A model generated the notes under the pieces. That model was not told the DNA's origin, ran no database searches, and saw only the letters and a list, made by a program, of their open reading frames with translations. Below, one piece after another: positions 8,809 to 17,570 of a stretch of DNA of 64,000 nucleotides (positions are counted from its first letter, which is position 1; each line of letters begins with the position of its first letter). Both the position numbers and the translations under genes were made by a program. The stretch covers positions 62,001-126,000 of the forward strand of contig JADBXP010000028.1 in NCBI GenBank assembly GCA_020403455.1, given 5' to 3'. This stretch comes from Chitinophagaceae bacterium. GTDB taxonomy: Bacteria; Bacteroidota; Bacteroidia; Chitinophagales; Chitinophagaceae.

Positions 8809-8874
8809 AAAAAAATCCGGATGGTGAAAATGATGATTGTTGTCTGCAACAACCTGCTCATTAGCTATCCGAAT
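8809..8874 (-). promoter_or_regulatory. Terminator-like structured leader of nrdB
   Basis: On the minus strand ATTCGGAT (8874-8867) can pair with ATCCGGAT (8822-8815) over 8 bp with one G-U pair, immediately followed by seven U residues (8815-8809). Between the arms is a second hairpin, TTGTTG-CAGA-CAACAA (8852-8837). The structure lies 24 bases before the nrdB start, so a terminator here would affect nrdBA expression. No competing antiterminator or ligand-binding core was recognised. It could also be the terminator of a separate small RNA. Confidence 0.35.
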
Positions 8875-8973
8875 CGGGTAATTAAAGTCTGATTTTGGGC
8901 AGTTGATTGGGCAGAGGGGGTTCTGCGGAAAGGGCTGCTTTTTTGGTCGCCAATAATTACCCTACAACGTTAC

Positions 8974-8988
8974 AATTCAATATGAATT
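8974..8988. other. Palindrome in the nrdB/SGNH hydrolase intergenic region
   Basis: AATTCA-ATA-TGAATT is a perfect inverted repeat with 6-base arms, 189 bases upstream of nrdB. It could be a regulator site. It does not match the NrdR box consensus as I know it. The rest of 8875-9085 holds no ORF or clear TAnnTTTG promoter that I could see. Confidence 0.3.
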
Positions 8989-9085
8989 TTTTGTAAATGA
9001 TTTATTCACCCCGTGTTGAAAAGAAATGCAAACCCTTGTTGGGACTGTATTTGGGAGTGAATAAATTATTTTTACGCCCCCTACT

Positions 9086-9763
9086 TTACCGGGGCACCTC
9101 CCCCGGCAGCAGCAAGGGCCCAAGAAGGCTTTGCCAGATTGCGTACCCCTTGGCATTCATGTGCAAACGGTCATTGATATATAGTTCCGGACGCGTCTCC
9201 CCCTTGCTGTCAAGCATCGCCGTATGAACATCCAAAAATCTTGCGTTTTTTTTGTTGCGCATGAAGGCACTAATGCGCCTATTTGCCTCCACAAACTGTG
9301 GCTCCAGTTGCCAGCGTGACGGACTCGGCTTAATGGATATATATACGATGGGCATCGCCGGCCACTTACTGCGAATCATATTAAAAAGTTTTCTATAACG
9401 CTGCAATACCACTTTTGGTCCAACAGGCGGTGTTGCAGCTATATCATTCTCCCCACAGTAAATGATTATCTGCCTGGGGTTGTAGGCAAAAATCACCTGT
9501 GGAGCAAAATGTATCAAATCAGTCAAGGAAGAACCACCGAATCCACGGTTGAGAATAGGCAAACCCGGGAAAGCCTGTTGCACATCCTTCCAAAATGTGA
9601 ATGAAGAACTTCCAATCAACAATACCGGATTAGCAGGCGGTGCTTGCCGGCTATCTTGCAAAACAAAAGCATCTATGTCTTTTTGAAAAGGGTGAGGCGA
9701 CCCCTGGGCAAATACGCCGTTGGCTATAATGACCACCAAAAAAAAGAACAGTGATTTTTTCAT
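9086..9763 (-). CDS. Secreted SGNH/GDSL-family hydrolase
   Basis: A 225-residue predicted esterase/lipase exported to the periplasm or beyond. The N-terminus is a signal peptide (MKKSLFFFLVVIIANGVFA, cleavage before QG). SGNH blocks follow in order: block I with the nucleophile Ser in LIGSSSFTFW, the block II Gly in NRGFGGSS, the block III Asn in YCGENDI, and block V with Asp and His in NDRLHMNAKGY. The substrate is unknown. It stands alone, upstream of nrdB on the same strand and divergent from the PaaI-type thioesterase gene. Confidence 0.9.
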   Translation of the reverse strand: MKKSLFFFLVVIIANGVFAQGSPHPFQKDIDAFVLQDSRQAPPANPVLLIGSSSFTFWKDVQQAFPGLPILNRGFGGSSLTDLIHFAPQVIFAYNPRQIIIYCGENDIAATPPVGPKVVLQRYRKLFNMIRSKWPAMPIVYISIKPSPSRWQLEPQFVEANRRISAFMRNKKNARFLDVHTAMLDSKGETRPELYINDRLHMNAKGYAIWQSLLGPLLLPGEVPR

Positions 9764-9853
9764 TCCCTAAATTAATGATTTAAATCCTTCCATATCCCTG
9801 AACCCAACCCTTACCGGCAGAATTGATTTACCTTTCCATCCTAAACAAATCGT

Positions 9854-10276
9854 ATGTCTTTGCCTACTTCCTCCCCTATTCTTGAACTCGCTGCACATGA
9901 CTCCTTCAGCTCCTGGATGGGGGTTAAGATCCTCGATCTATCGCCAAACTATTCCCGCATCTCCATGGAAATCAGAGAAGATATGATGAATGGATTCGGT
10001 ACCCTTCACGGAGGCATCACTTTTGCATTTGCAGACACTGCTTTCGGATATGCATCTAATTGGGAAGGAAAAATCAATGTAGCCCTCGATGCATCCATCA
10101 CATTTACTCATCCCGCCAAAGTGGGTGATCTGCTGATAGCAGAAGCCCGTTGTCTGAACAATACGAGAAAGACCGGTCTATACAGGGTTGACATCAGCAA
10201 CAGCGAACAGCAACTCGTAGCGGCCTTCCAGGCAACCTGTTACAAAACAGATAAACCCCATCAAGGAAAGCAATGA
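9854..10276 (+). CDS. paaI: PaaI-type hotdog-fold thioesterase
   Basis: A 140-residue single-domain hotdog protein resembling hydroxyphenylacetyl-CoA thioesterase PaaI. The signature GTLHGGITFAFADTAFG lies at about residues 48-64, with HGG at the core helix and the Asp expected for catalysis in FADTAF. Such enzymes hydrolyse aryl-CoA esters, often as a rescue activity of phenylacetate breakdown. No other paa gene is in the window, so the physiological substrate is uncertain and the symbol is tentative. It is 56 bases upstream of obgE on the same strand and could share a transcript. Confidence 0.82.
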   Translation: MSLPTSSPILELAAHDSFSSWMGVKILDLSPNYSRISMEIREDMMNGFGTLHGGITFAFADTAFGYASNWEGKINVALDASITFTHPAKVGDLLIAEARCLNNTRKTGLYRVDISNSEQQLVAAFQATCYKTDKPHQGKQ

Positions 10277-10332
10277 TCTTTCACTCGCCACCAAGAAGCA
10301 CAATGCTTACCTTTACATACATTTAGTCTCCC

Positions 10333-11340
10333 TTGTCAGATAAAAACAACTTCATTGATTATATCCGGATCTTCGCCCGGAGCGGTCATGGCGGTGCCGG
10401 TGCCCGTCACTTTTTGCGCAACAAACTAACTGCCCGAGGCGGCCCAGATGGTGGCGACGGTGGGCGGGGAGGTCATGTCATTCTCAGAGGCAACGCCCAA
10501 TTATGGACCCTGCTGCACCTTCGGTATTTCAAAAATGTACTGGCAGAAAACGGTGAAAATGGCAGTAAAAACAACTGTACCGGGAAAGACGGACAAGACA
10601 TCATCATTGAAGTGCCACTGGGAACAGTTGCCCGCGACGAAGTAAGTGGTCATCTGGAGGCAGAGATATTGGAAGACGGACAAGAAATTGTCTGGCTCAA
10701 AGGCGGACGAGGCGGCTTGGGCAACAGCAATTTTGCTACTCCTACCAATCAGGCCCCTGAGCACGCTCAACCCGGTGAGCCCGGATTTGAAGGATGGAAA
10801 ATCATCGAGTTGAAAATGCTGGCAGATGTCGGTCTGGTAGGATTTCCCAATGCGGGGAAATCCACCTTACTGAGCGTGGTCAGTGCTGCCAAACCAAAAA
10901 TTGCCAACTACCCATTTACCACCCTCGTTCCTCAATTGGGAATGGTGGAATACCGCGACCGCCAATCTTTTTGCATGGCCGATCTGCCGGGAATCATTGA
11001 AGGTGCGGCCGAAGGCAAGGGTTTGGGACATCGCTTCCTGCGGCACATTGAACGCAATGCGGTTTTGCTTTTTCTTATTCCGGCTGATAGTGCCGATCAT
11101 GCAAAAGAATTTGATACGCTGCTAACAGAACTCAGGAAATACAATCCGGAGATGCTGCAAAAGGAAATGATCATTGCCATCAGCAAAAGTGATCTGCTGG
11201 ATGAAGAACTGCAGGTTGCTATTGAAAAGGAATTACCCGACAATGTGCCACACGTTTTCATATCGGCTGCTACCGGTGCAGGTATTGTAGCATTGAAAGA
11301 CCTGCTATGGAATAAACTAACCGGGATGACCACGGTGTGA
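10333..11340 (+). CDS. obgE: GTPase Obg/CgtA
   Basis: A 335-residue Obg-family GTPase with roles in late 50S ribosome assembly and stress responses. The glycine-rich Obg fold covers about residues 5-160 (NFIDYIRIFARSGHGGAGA, GGPDGGDGGRGG). The G domain follows: P-loop GFPNAGKST at 170-178, switch II DLPG at 217-220 and SKSD for guanine recognition. The start codon is TTG at 10333: an in-frame TAG sits 9 bases upstream and the next in-frame ATG is about 160 codons later, beyond the Obg fold. The short C-terminus is usual for Bacteroidota homologues. Confidence 0.96.
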   Translation: MSDKNNFIDYIRIFARSGHGGAGARHFLRNKLTARGGPDGGDGGRGGHVILRGNAQLWTLLHLRYFKNVLAENGENGSKNNCTGKDGQDIIIEVPLGTVARDEVSGHLEAEILEDGQEIVWLKGGRGGLGNSNFATPTNQAPEHAQPGEPGFEGWKIIELKMLADVGLVGFPNAGKSTLLSVVSAAKPKIANYPFTTLVPQLGMVEYRDRQSFCMADLPGIIEGAAEGKGLGHRFLRHIERNAVLLFLIPADSADHAKEFDTLLTELRKYNPEMLQKEMIIAISKSDLLDEELQVAIEKELPDNVPHVFISAATGAGIVALKDLLWNKLTGMTTV

Positions 11341-11354
11341 CCTCGTATCCCGGG

Positions 11355-13166
11355 CTAGACTGCTTCGCTCTGCATCTGGCGGGCCGTCTTCTTTCGTTCC
11401 TCCTCGTTGAGAACCACCTTCCGCATACGGATAACACGGGGTGTAACCTCAATGCATTCATCCTGCTGGATATATTCCATGCACTCTTCGAGAGAGAATT
11501 GCAGCTTGGGTGTTATTCTTACCGCATCATCACTTCCGCTGGCGCGGTGATTCGTGAGCTTTTTCATTTCAACGGCATTCACATTCAGATCACCGGGTTT
11601 GATATGCTCCGCAATGATTTGTCCAACATATACATCCTCTCCCGGATCAACAAAGAAGCTGCCGCGATCTTGAAGTTTATCGATAGAATAGGCAGTGGTT
11701 GTTCCCTGAAACTTGGCAATCAATACACCATTGTTTCTTCCGGGAATTGGTCCCTTCCAGGGCTTATATCCAATCAACCGGTGTGCCATCACGGCCTCAC
11801 CTGCTGTGCTGGTAAGCATTTGTGAGCGAAGACCAATGAGGCCGCGGGAAGGTATTTCAAACTCAAGGTGCTGCATTTCTCCTTTTGTTTCCATCACCTG
11901 CATCTCCCCTTTGCGCTGAGTTACCAGGTCAATGACTTTTCCGCTGAATTCCTGTGGTACATCTACCACCAGATTTTCAAACGGCTCATGCTTTTTGCCG
12001 TCTATGTATTTTACCAATACCTGGGGGTTTCCAACCGTCAGCTCATATCCTTCTCTTCGCATGGTTTCAATCAAAATGCCCAGGTGAAGAATACCCCGAC
12101 CAAATACATTGAAACTGTCTGCACTGTCTGTATCTTCTACGCGCAATGCCAGGTTCTTTTCTGTCTCTTTCATGAGTCTATCGCGCAGGTGGCGGGAGGT
12201 TACAAACTTTCCATCCTTACCAAAGAAGGGAGAATTGTTGATGCTGAATGTCATGCTCATCGTAGGCTCATCCACACTGATAACAGGCAATGCTTCGGGT
12301 GTGTCAACATCAGCAATGGTATCACCGATATTAAAATTTTCAAGTCCTACCACAGCACAGAGATCACCCGCCATCACTTCAGTTACCTTCCTCTTTCCCA
12401 TGCCTTCGAATACATATAGCTCCTTTACCTTAGATTTTTTGAAAGTACCATCTGGCTGCACCAATGCAATATTCTGTGCCTCACGAATGGTACCGCGGGT
12501 CACTTTACCGATGGCAATTCTTCCAAGGAAAGAAGAAAAGTCAAGAGAAGTAATTTGTAATTGTAACGGACCTTCTTTTGCTTCAGGGGCAGGCACATGC
12601 TTGATGATGCCATCCATCAGCGGAAGAATGTTGTCGGTAGGTGTAAGTGAATCATTGAACCAGCCATGCTTTCCACTACCATAAAAGGTAGGGAAGTTAA
12701 GTTGCTCCTCGGTTGCATCTAAATTGAAGAATAACTCGAAAACGGCATCATGCACTTCATCGGGACGGCAATTGGGCTTGTCAACTTTGTTGATAACTAC
12801 CAACGGGTGCAGGTTGAGTTGCAATGCTTTTTGAAGTACAAAGCGTGTCTGGGGCATGGGTCCCTCAAAAGCATCCACGAGCAGTATCACACCATCTGCC
12901 ATCTTCAATACCCGCTCTACTTCACCACCAAAATCACTGTGTCCGGGGGTATCAATAACATTGATTTTATAACCGTTGTAAGTGACCGCAGCATTCTTGC
13001 TGAAGATGGTAATACCCCTCTCTTTTTCCAGATCATTCGAGTCCATGATCAACTCACCGGTCTCCTGGTTATCGCGGAACACTTTGGTGGTTTGTAATAT
13101 CCTGTCTACCAGGGTAGTTTTACCGTGGTCTACGTGCGCTATAATAGCTATGTTCCTGATTTCCAT
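11355..13166 (-). CDS. typA: Translational GTPase TypA/BipA
   Basis: A 603-residue ribosome-associated translation-factor GTPase involved in 50S maturation and stress adaptation. The N-terminal G domain shows AHVDHGKTT at about residues 8-16, [12 protein letters not shown] and NKVDKP; elongation-factor-like domains and the BipA-specific C-terminal domain follow, with [10 protein letters not shown]. The ATG at 13166 starts at the conserved [17 protein letters not shown]; a longer frame upstream reads into the promoter region. A good TTG-N19-TACCTTTG promoter lies just before it. The gene is convergent with obgE, with 14 bases between stops. Confidence 0.97.
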   Translation of the reverse strand: MEIRNIAIIAHVDHGKTTLVDRILQTTKVFRDNQETGELIMDSNDLEKERGITIFSKNAAVTYNGYKINVIDTPGHSDFGGEVERVLKMADGVILLVDAFEGPMPQTRFVLQKALQLNLHPLVVINKVDKPNCRPDEVHDAVFELFFNLDATEEQLNFPTFYGSGKHGWFNDSLTPTDNILPLMDGIIKHVPAPEAKEGPLQLQITSLDFSSFLGRIAIGKVTRGTIREAQNIALVQPDGTFKKSKVKELYVFEGMGKRKVTEVMAGDLCAVVGLENFNIGDTIADVDTPEALPVISVDEPTMSMTFSINNSPFFGKDGKFVTSRHLRDRLMKETEKNLALRVEDTDSADSFNVFGRGILHLGILIETMRREGYELTVGNPQVLVKYIDGKKHEPFENLVVDVPQEFSGKVIDLVTQRKGEMQVMETKGEMQHLEFEIPSRGLIGLRSQMLTSTAGEAVMAHRLIGYKPWKGPIPGRNNGVLIAKFQGTTTAYSIDKLQDRGSFFVDPGEDVYVGQIIAEHIKPGDLNVNAVEMKKLTNHRASGSDDAVRITPKLQFSLEECMEYIQQDECIEVTPRVIRMRKVVLNEEERKKTARQMQSEAV

Positions 13167-13184
13167 GCTTGTTTTTTGAAGGCG

Positions 13185-13214
13185 CAAAGGTACGACTTTC
13201 CCGTCGGGGGACAA
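13185..13214 (-). promoter_or_regulatory. Promoter of typA
   Basis: On the minus strand TTG (13214-13212), 19 bases, then TACCTTTG (13192-13185): a full match to the Bacteroidota promoter pattern. It predicts a start near 13180 and a 5' leader of about 14 bases before typA. Confidence 0.7.
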
Positions 13215-13286
13215 TGAAATGAATGTAACAAAATGATTATCAGCAAGTTAATTTTCTCAAGGACTTGAAAATCAGCGGCTACAGAC

Positions 13287-14408
13287 TCAAACCCTGAGAT
13301 AGATCTTTTTCCGGTCCATCCAATAACCGAGACCCCAACAGAGGAGCATGAAGGCAAGGGCAAAGGCAAATGAACCATAATAGGGTCCCAAAAAACTGAA
13401 AAGATTGATATAAATCCATTGATAAAGTGAAATACCTTCTTTCATCGGAATGATGCCGAGCGTTGTGGCAAAAAGATCGCTGAAAAGATAAATGGCCAGT
13501 GGGTTTTTTCCTGCTACTTCGAAGAACCAATTCCCTGTCTGCTCATTGCTGATGTCTATGCGGTAAACCAATAAAGCCAACAAAATAAGATCGAGTCCGG
13601 TAGTTAATGTAACAAAGGGGCCGGTCCATAATTTTTTATTGATGGGCATCCCTGTATTCCAGCAATAGGTGATAAAGAGCAACAAAATTCCCATGAGCAA
13701 GAGATGGGTCACTGCCTGGTAATTACGGCCTTGTTTTTGCAAATAAGCGCCGGCGTAATAGCCAATCACTACATTGACAATGGAAGGCAATGTACTCAAC
13801 CACCCTTCGGGATCAAAGGGAACTCCTTCCCCATCGTACATGTGGGCTTCACCCATCAACCACTTATCAAGGTAATAGCCGGCGTTGCCTGTCATGCTGA
13901 GTGGGTCACCGGCATCCCCAAACCAATAGAGTACTGCCCAGTAAAAGAGCAGGAAGAAAATGCTGATAAAAAATACTGAGCGTGTGTTGAGAAAATAAAT
14001 CATTAGTGCAGCAGCCCAATAGCACAAGGCTATGCGTTGAAGAACTCCCATAATTCTGGTGTGGTCGAAGGGCGATACTGCGAGGTGACCACCTTCGTAG
14101 GTAAAAAACGGATACCAATACATCAGGAATCCTAGCAAAAAAATTACAGCTGCTCGTTTGGTGACCAATGAAAATACCTGCTGATTGGTTTTGTTTTCCC
14201 AGCCAGGCATCACGAAACTCAATGCGTTCCCGACAGCAAAAAGAAAGGACGGGAATACCAGGTCAGTGGGTGTGAATCCATGCCATTCTGCATGAAGCAA
14301 CCAGGGAAAGGTAGCGCCTTCATCTCCAGGATGATTCACGATAATCATGAAGCAGATAGTCAGTCCTCTAAAAACATCTAAAGCCAGGAATCTCTGTCTG
14401 GGCGGCAT
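13287..14408 (-). CDS. Multi-pass membrane protein, acyltransferase/HGSNAT-like (DUF5009/DUF1624 type)
   Basis: A 373-residue integral membrane protein with about ten hydrophobic segments. The N-terminus carries RFLALDVFRGLTICFMIIVNHPG, the signature of the heparan-alpha-glucosaminide N-acetyltransferase-like group, in which a transmembrane acetyl transfer from acetyl-CoA modifies a sugar on the far side of the membrane. The LDVFRG and TPTDLVFPSFLF motifs and a C-terminal region with GKNPLAIYL are typical. The acceptor sugar is unknown. It stands alone upstream of typA on the same strand, and no cell-wall gene is adjacent to refine the role. Confidence 0.85.
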   Translation of the reverse strand: MPPRQRFLALDVFRGLTICFMIIVNHPGDEGATFPWLLHAEWHGFTPTDLVFPSFLFAVGNALSFVMPGWENKTNQQVFSLVTKRAAVIFLLGFLMYWYPFFTYEGGHLAVSPFDHTRIMGVLQRIALCYWAAALMIYFLNTRSVFFISIFFLLFYWAVLYWFGDAGDPLSMTGNAGYYLDKWLMGEAHMYDGEGVPFDPEGWLSTLPSIVNVVIGYYAGAYLQKQGRNYQAVTHLLLMGILLLFITYCWNTGMPINKKLWTGPFVTLTTGLDLILLALLVYRIDISNEQTGNWFFEVAGKNPLAIYLFSDLFATTLGIIPMKEGISLYQWIYINLFSFLGPYYGSFAFALAFMLLCWGLGYWMDRKKIYLRV

Positions 14409-14496
14409 AAAGTTTCATTTGAATTCGAATTTAGCAGATTTAATGGAGGCAGTAAAATGAAGGGTCGAATAAATTGGTTAGATTTATAAAAAAAAT

Positions 14497-15501
14497 ATGC
14501 GCCTCATTTCGAGATGGCTGCTGGTGGCAGCCGGGATACTTGTTCTTTATTGGGTTGGTCCAAACCCCGCTGATCCGGTTTATACCAATGACCTGCCTGT
14601 ATTGAGTGACTCACCTCAGCAATTAGAGATGTATGTCGCCGAACAGGAAAAGAAACACCCAATCAAACCAGACAATCAAGCACGCATTGTCTGGAACAAT
14701 GATTCGTTGAAAAATATTACCGAGTACGCCCTTGTTTATCTCCATGGTTTTAGTGCCAGTCAGGAGGAGGGAAATCCTGTACACCGCAACCTGGCCAAAG
14801 CTTTTGGCTGTAATCTTTATTTAGCGCGGCTGGCGGAACATGGCATAGACACTTCCGATGCCTTAATGAATTATACAGCAGAAGGGCTTTGGCAAACTGC
14901 CAAAGAAGCTTATGCTATCGGAAAGAAACTTGGAAAAAAAGTGATTCTCATGGGAACTTCAACGGGTGGAACGGTTGCCCTACAACTGGCAGCTGCTTTT
15001 CCCGAAATTGCAGGCATCATTTTATACTCGCCGAATATTGCCATCAATGATCCAAATGCCTGGTTATTGAATAACCCTTGGGGACTTCAAATTGCAAGGT
15101 TGGTGAAAGGATCTAATTTCAATACTGCAAGTCAGGATGATTCTACTTACAAAAAATACTGGAATCATACGTATCGGCTGGAAGCAACTGTTCAATTGCA
15201 GGAATTACTGGAAACAACCATGGTGCCCGCTACATTTGGTGCTGTTCGTCAACCTGTATTAGCATTGTATTATTTTAAGGATGAGAGCAACCAAGACAAG
15301 GTTGTAAAAGTAAGTGCCATTCAAAAAATGATGCAAGAATTGGGAACTCCCGACAGTTTGAAGCGTTCTGTTGCTATGGCCAATGCCGGCAACCACGTAC
15401 TGGCTTCTCCTATTGTTTCAAAAGACGTGGCAGGAGTAGAAAAAGAAACCAGCACGTTCTTGCAACAGGTGATGAAGCTTTCTTTGACGAGCGGACAATA
15501 A
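14497..15501 (+). CDS. Alpha/beta hydrolase, membrane-anchored or exported
   Basis: A 334-residue alpha/beta-fold hydrolase. An N-terminal hydrophobic segment (about residues 5-20, WLLVAAGILVLYWVG) suggests a signal anchor. The oxyanion region YLHGFSAS, nucleophile motif GTSTGG (Ser in GxSxG), a likely acid in YYFKDES and the catalytic His in AGNHVLAS occur in the expected order. The substrate is unknown; esterase or carboxylesterase/monoacylglycerol-lipase-like activity is plausible. It is 61 bases upstream of fabH on the same strand. Confidence 0.85.
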   Translation: MRLISRWLLVAAGILVLYWVGPNPADPVYTNDLPVLSDSPQQLEMYVAEQEKKHPIKPDNQARIVWNNDSLKNITEYALVYLHGFSASQEEGNPVHRNLAKAFGCNLYLARLAEHGIDTSDALMNYTAEGLWQTAKEAYAIGKKLGKKVILMGTSTGGTVALQLAAAFPEIAGIILYSPNIAINDPNAWLLNNPWGLQIARLVKGSNFNTASQDDSTYKKYWNHTYRLEATVQLQELLETTMVPATFGAVRQPVLALYYFKDESNQDKVVKVSAIQKMMQELGTPDSLKRSVAMANAGNHVLASPIVSKDVAGVEKETSTFLQQVMKLSLTSGQ

Positions 15502-15562
15502 GGTGCAGGAGCGGAAAACTGCCTTTCCCCAATCTTTTCTATCTTCGCGAAAATGATTGCTC

Positions 15563-16612
15563 ATGCCACAAGCACGAATTGCAGGTATTGGTATGTATGT
15601 TCCGGAGCAGGTGGTCTCCAACCAGGATCTTACAAACTACATGGATACCTCGGATGAATGGATACAGGAAAGAACCGGTATCCGTGAACGCAGATATGCA
15701 CACAGAACCCAGGAAACAACCACAACCATGGGAGTTCAGGCAGCCCGTCAGGCGATAGAAAGAGCCGGAACTACTGCAGAGGAAATTGACTTCATCATTT
15801 TTGCTACCCTCTCCCCCGATTACTATTTTCCGGGTTGTGGCGTATTGTTGCAGCGTGCGATGAATATGAGGGAAATCGGCGCACTCGATATCAGAAACCA
15901 ATGCAGTGGATTTATATATGCACTCAGTGTAGGTGACCAGTTCATTCGCAGCGGGATGTATCGTAACATTCTGATTGTCGGCAGTGAAAAACACTCTTTT
16001 GGTTTGGACTTTTCCACCAGAGGAAGGAACATATCTGTCATCTTTGGTGATGGTGCCGGAGCGGTGGTTTTACAGCCCGCACCTGAAGACGGATCCGGCA
16101 TTCTCAGCACCCACTTGCACAGTGATGGAGGTTCTGCCGAGTTGTTGGCCATGTACAATCCCGGCACCCATGCCAATCATTGGGCCGATCAGAACTATGC
16201 GAGTTTCGATGAGGCAGAAATAGGTAATATGTTCATGAGCCATCAGATGATTGATGAAGCACAAAATTTTCCTTACATGGATGGCCAGTCCGTTTTCAAA
16301 AAAGCGGTGGTAAAATTTCCTGAGGTTATCATGGAAGCGCTGCAAAAAAATAATTTGTCACCCACAGATATTGGAGTGCTCATTCCGCACCAGGCCAACC
16401 TCCGCATTAGTCAGTTCGTTCAGCAAAAACTTCAACTGAGAGATGACCAGGTATACAACAATATTCAACAGTATGGCAATACAACGGCCGCCTCTGTTCC
16501 CATTGCACTTTGTGAGGCATGGGAAAAAGGAATGATCAGACAAGGAGATCTGGTTTGCCTTGCGGCTTTCGGAAGTGGATTTACATGGGGCAGCGCCCTG
16601 GTTCGGTGGTAG
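15563..16612 (+). CDS. fabH: 3-oxoacyl-[acyl-carrier-protein] synthase III
   Basis: A 349-residue ketoacyl synthase III that condenses acetyl-CoA (or a branched primer) with malonyl-ACP to start fatty acid synthesis. The catalytic triad is visible: Cys114 in NQCSGF, His in IPHQANLRI and Asn in QYGNTTAAS; the C-terminus AAFGSGFTWGSALVRW is typical. The ATG at 15563 is preferred to a TTG two codons upstream. At 349 residues it is slightly longer than the 310-330 common for FabH, because of extra residues around the middle of the protein. A related role in specialised lipid synthesis cannot be excluded. Confidence 0.92.
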   Translation: MPQARIAGIGMYVPEQVVSNQDLTNYMDTSDEWIQERTGIRERRYAHRTQETTTTMGVQAARQAIERAGTTAEEIDFIIFATLSPDYYFPGCGVLLQRAMNMREIGALDIRNQCSGFIYALSVGDQFIRSGMYRNILIVGSEKHSFGLDFSTRGRNISVIFGDGAGAVVLQPAPEDGSGILSTHLHSDGGSAELLAMYNPGTHANHWADQNYASFDEAEIGNMFMSHQMIDEAQNFPYMDGQSVFKKAVVKFPEVIMEALQKNNLSPTDIGVLIPHQANLRISQFVQQKLQLRDDQVYNNIQQYGNTTAASVPIALCEAWEKGMIRQGDLVCLAAFGSGFTWGSALVRW

Positions 16613-16649
16613 CGCATTTCATTTGTTCTTGTCATAGAAAATTTTTCGG

Positions 16650-17567
16650 ATGGAAGAAAGGAAACTGATTTACCTCATCAATCCCATCGCAGGTACCCGC
16701 AAAAAGCAACAGCTGAGGAAAATGATTGAGCGGGAAACTTCTTCCCGTGGTTTGGAATATGCTATTTTACCCACTCATCCCTCCGGGAATTATGATGACG
16801 TGATTGATCTTATCACTGCTAAGGGCTTTACAGATGTTATTGCAGTAGGCGGTGATGGAACGGTGAATCATGTTGTTCAGTCGATGCGTCATTTGCCAAT
16901 TCGATTCGGTATCCTTCCGGTAGGATCAGGTAATGGACTAGCACTCGCAGCCAATATCCCTCTTAAGCTGCAGGCAGCACTCTCCCTCATTTTTGAAGGA
17001 AGTGCCGCCCGCATCGATGCCTTTATGATTAATCAACGGTTCTCCTGCCTGTTGAGTGGTCTCGGACTGGACGCCAGGGTGGCCCACGAGTTTGCAAAAG
17101 CGAATAGCAGGGGTCTTATCTCCTATACCCAACAAAGTCTGCTACAATTTTTTAAAGCACAACCTTATTTGTTTGAAATAGTTCTGGATCAGTTTTCATT
17201 TTTTACTGATGCCTTTTTCATCAGCGTTGCCAACAGCAATCAGTTTGGCAATCAGGTGACCATTGCACCACAAGCCAGCTTGAATGATGGTTTACTGGAT
17301 ATTGTGATTGTTCAAAAAATGCACAAGGCAAAACTGCCATTTGCCATCCTAAAACAGATCAGGGGCAATAACCGCTTGCAGGAATTGGTGGAAAGTTTCA
17401 CCAACAAGAATATTCTTTATTTCCAAACACCGTCACTTGTTATAAAAAATCCGAAGCTAGCTCCTTTACACATAGATGGTGAACCCGCTACAACTGATGA
17501 AAGTTTTAAGATAGAAATTTTACCTTCTTGCTTTGAATTAATTCAGCCCATAAAAAATCAGTTGTAA
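16650..17567 (+). CDS. Diacylglycerol/lipid kinase family protein (YegS/DgkB type)
   Basis: A 305-residue soluble kinase with the DAGK catalytic domain. The nucleotide-binding motif GGDGTVN is at about residues 67-73 and PVGSGNGLA follows, both typical of YegS, DgkB and sphingosine-kinase-like proteins. A C-terminal beta-sandwich ends with HIDGEPA, another family mark. The lipid substrate is not determined by sequence. It follows fabH by 37 bases on the same strand, which fits a lipid-related operon. Its stop is 3 bases from that of the convergent patatin-like gene. Confidence 0.92.
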   Translation: MEERKLIYLINPIAGTRKKQQLRKMIERETSSRGLEYAILPTHPSGNYDDVIDLITAKGFTDVIAVGGDGTVNHVVQSMRHLPIRFGILPVGSGNGLALAANIPLKLQAALSLIFEGSAARIDAFMINQRFSCLLSGLGLDARVAHEFAKANSRGLISYTQQSLLQFFKAQPYLFEIVLDQFSFFTDAFFISVANSNQFGNQVTIAPQASLNDGLLDIVIVQKMHKAKLPFAILKQIRGNNRLQELVESFTNKNILYFQTPSLVIKNPKLAPLHIDGEPATTDESFKIEILPSCFELIQPIKNQL

Positions 17568-17570
17568 GCT

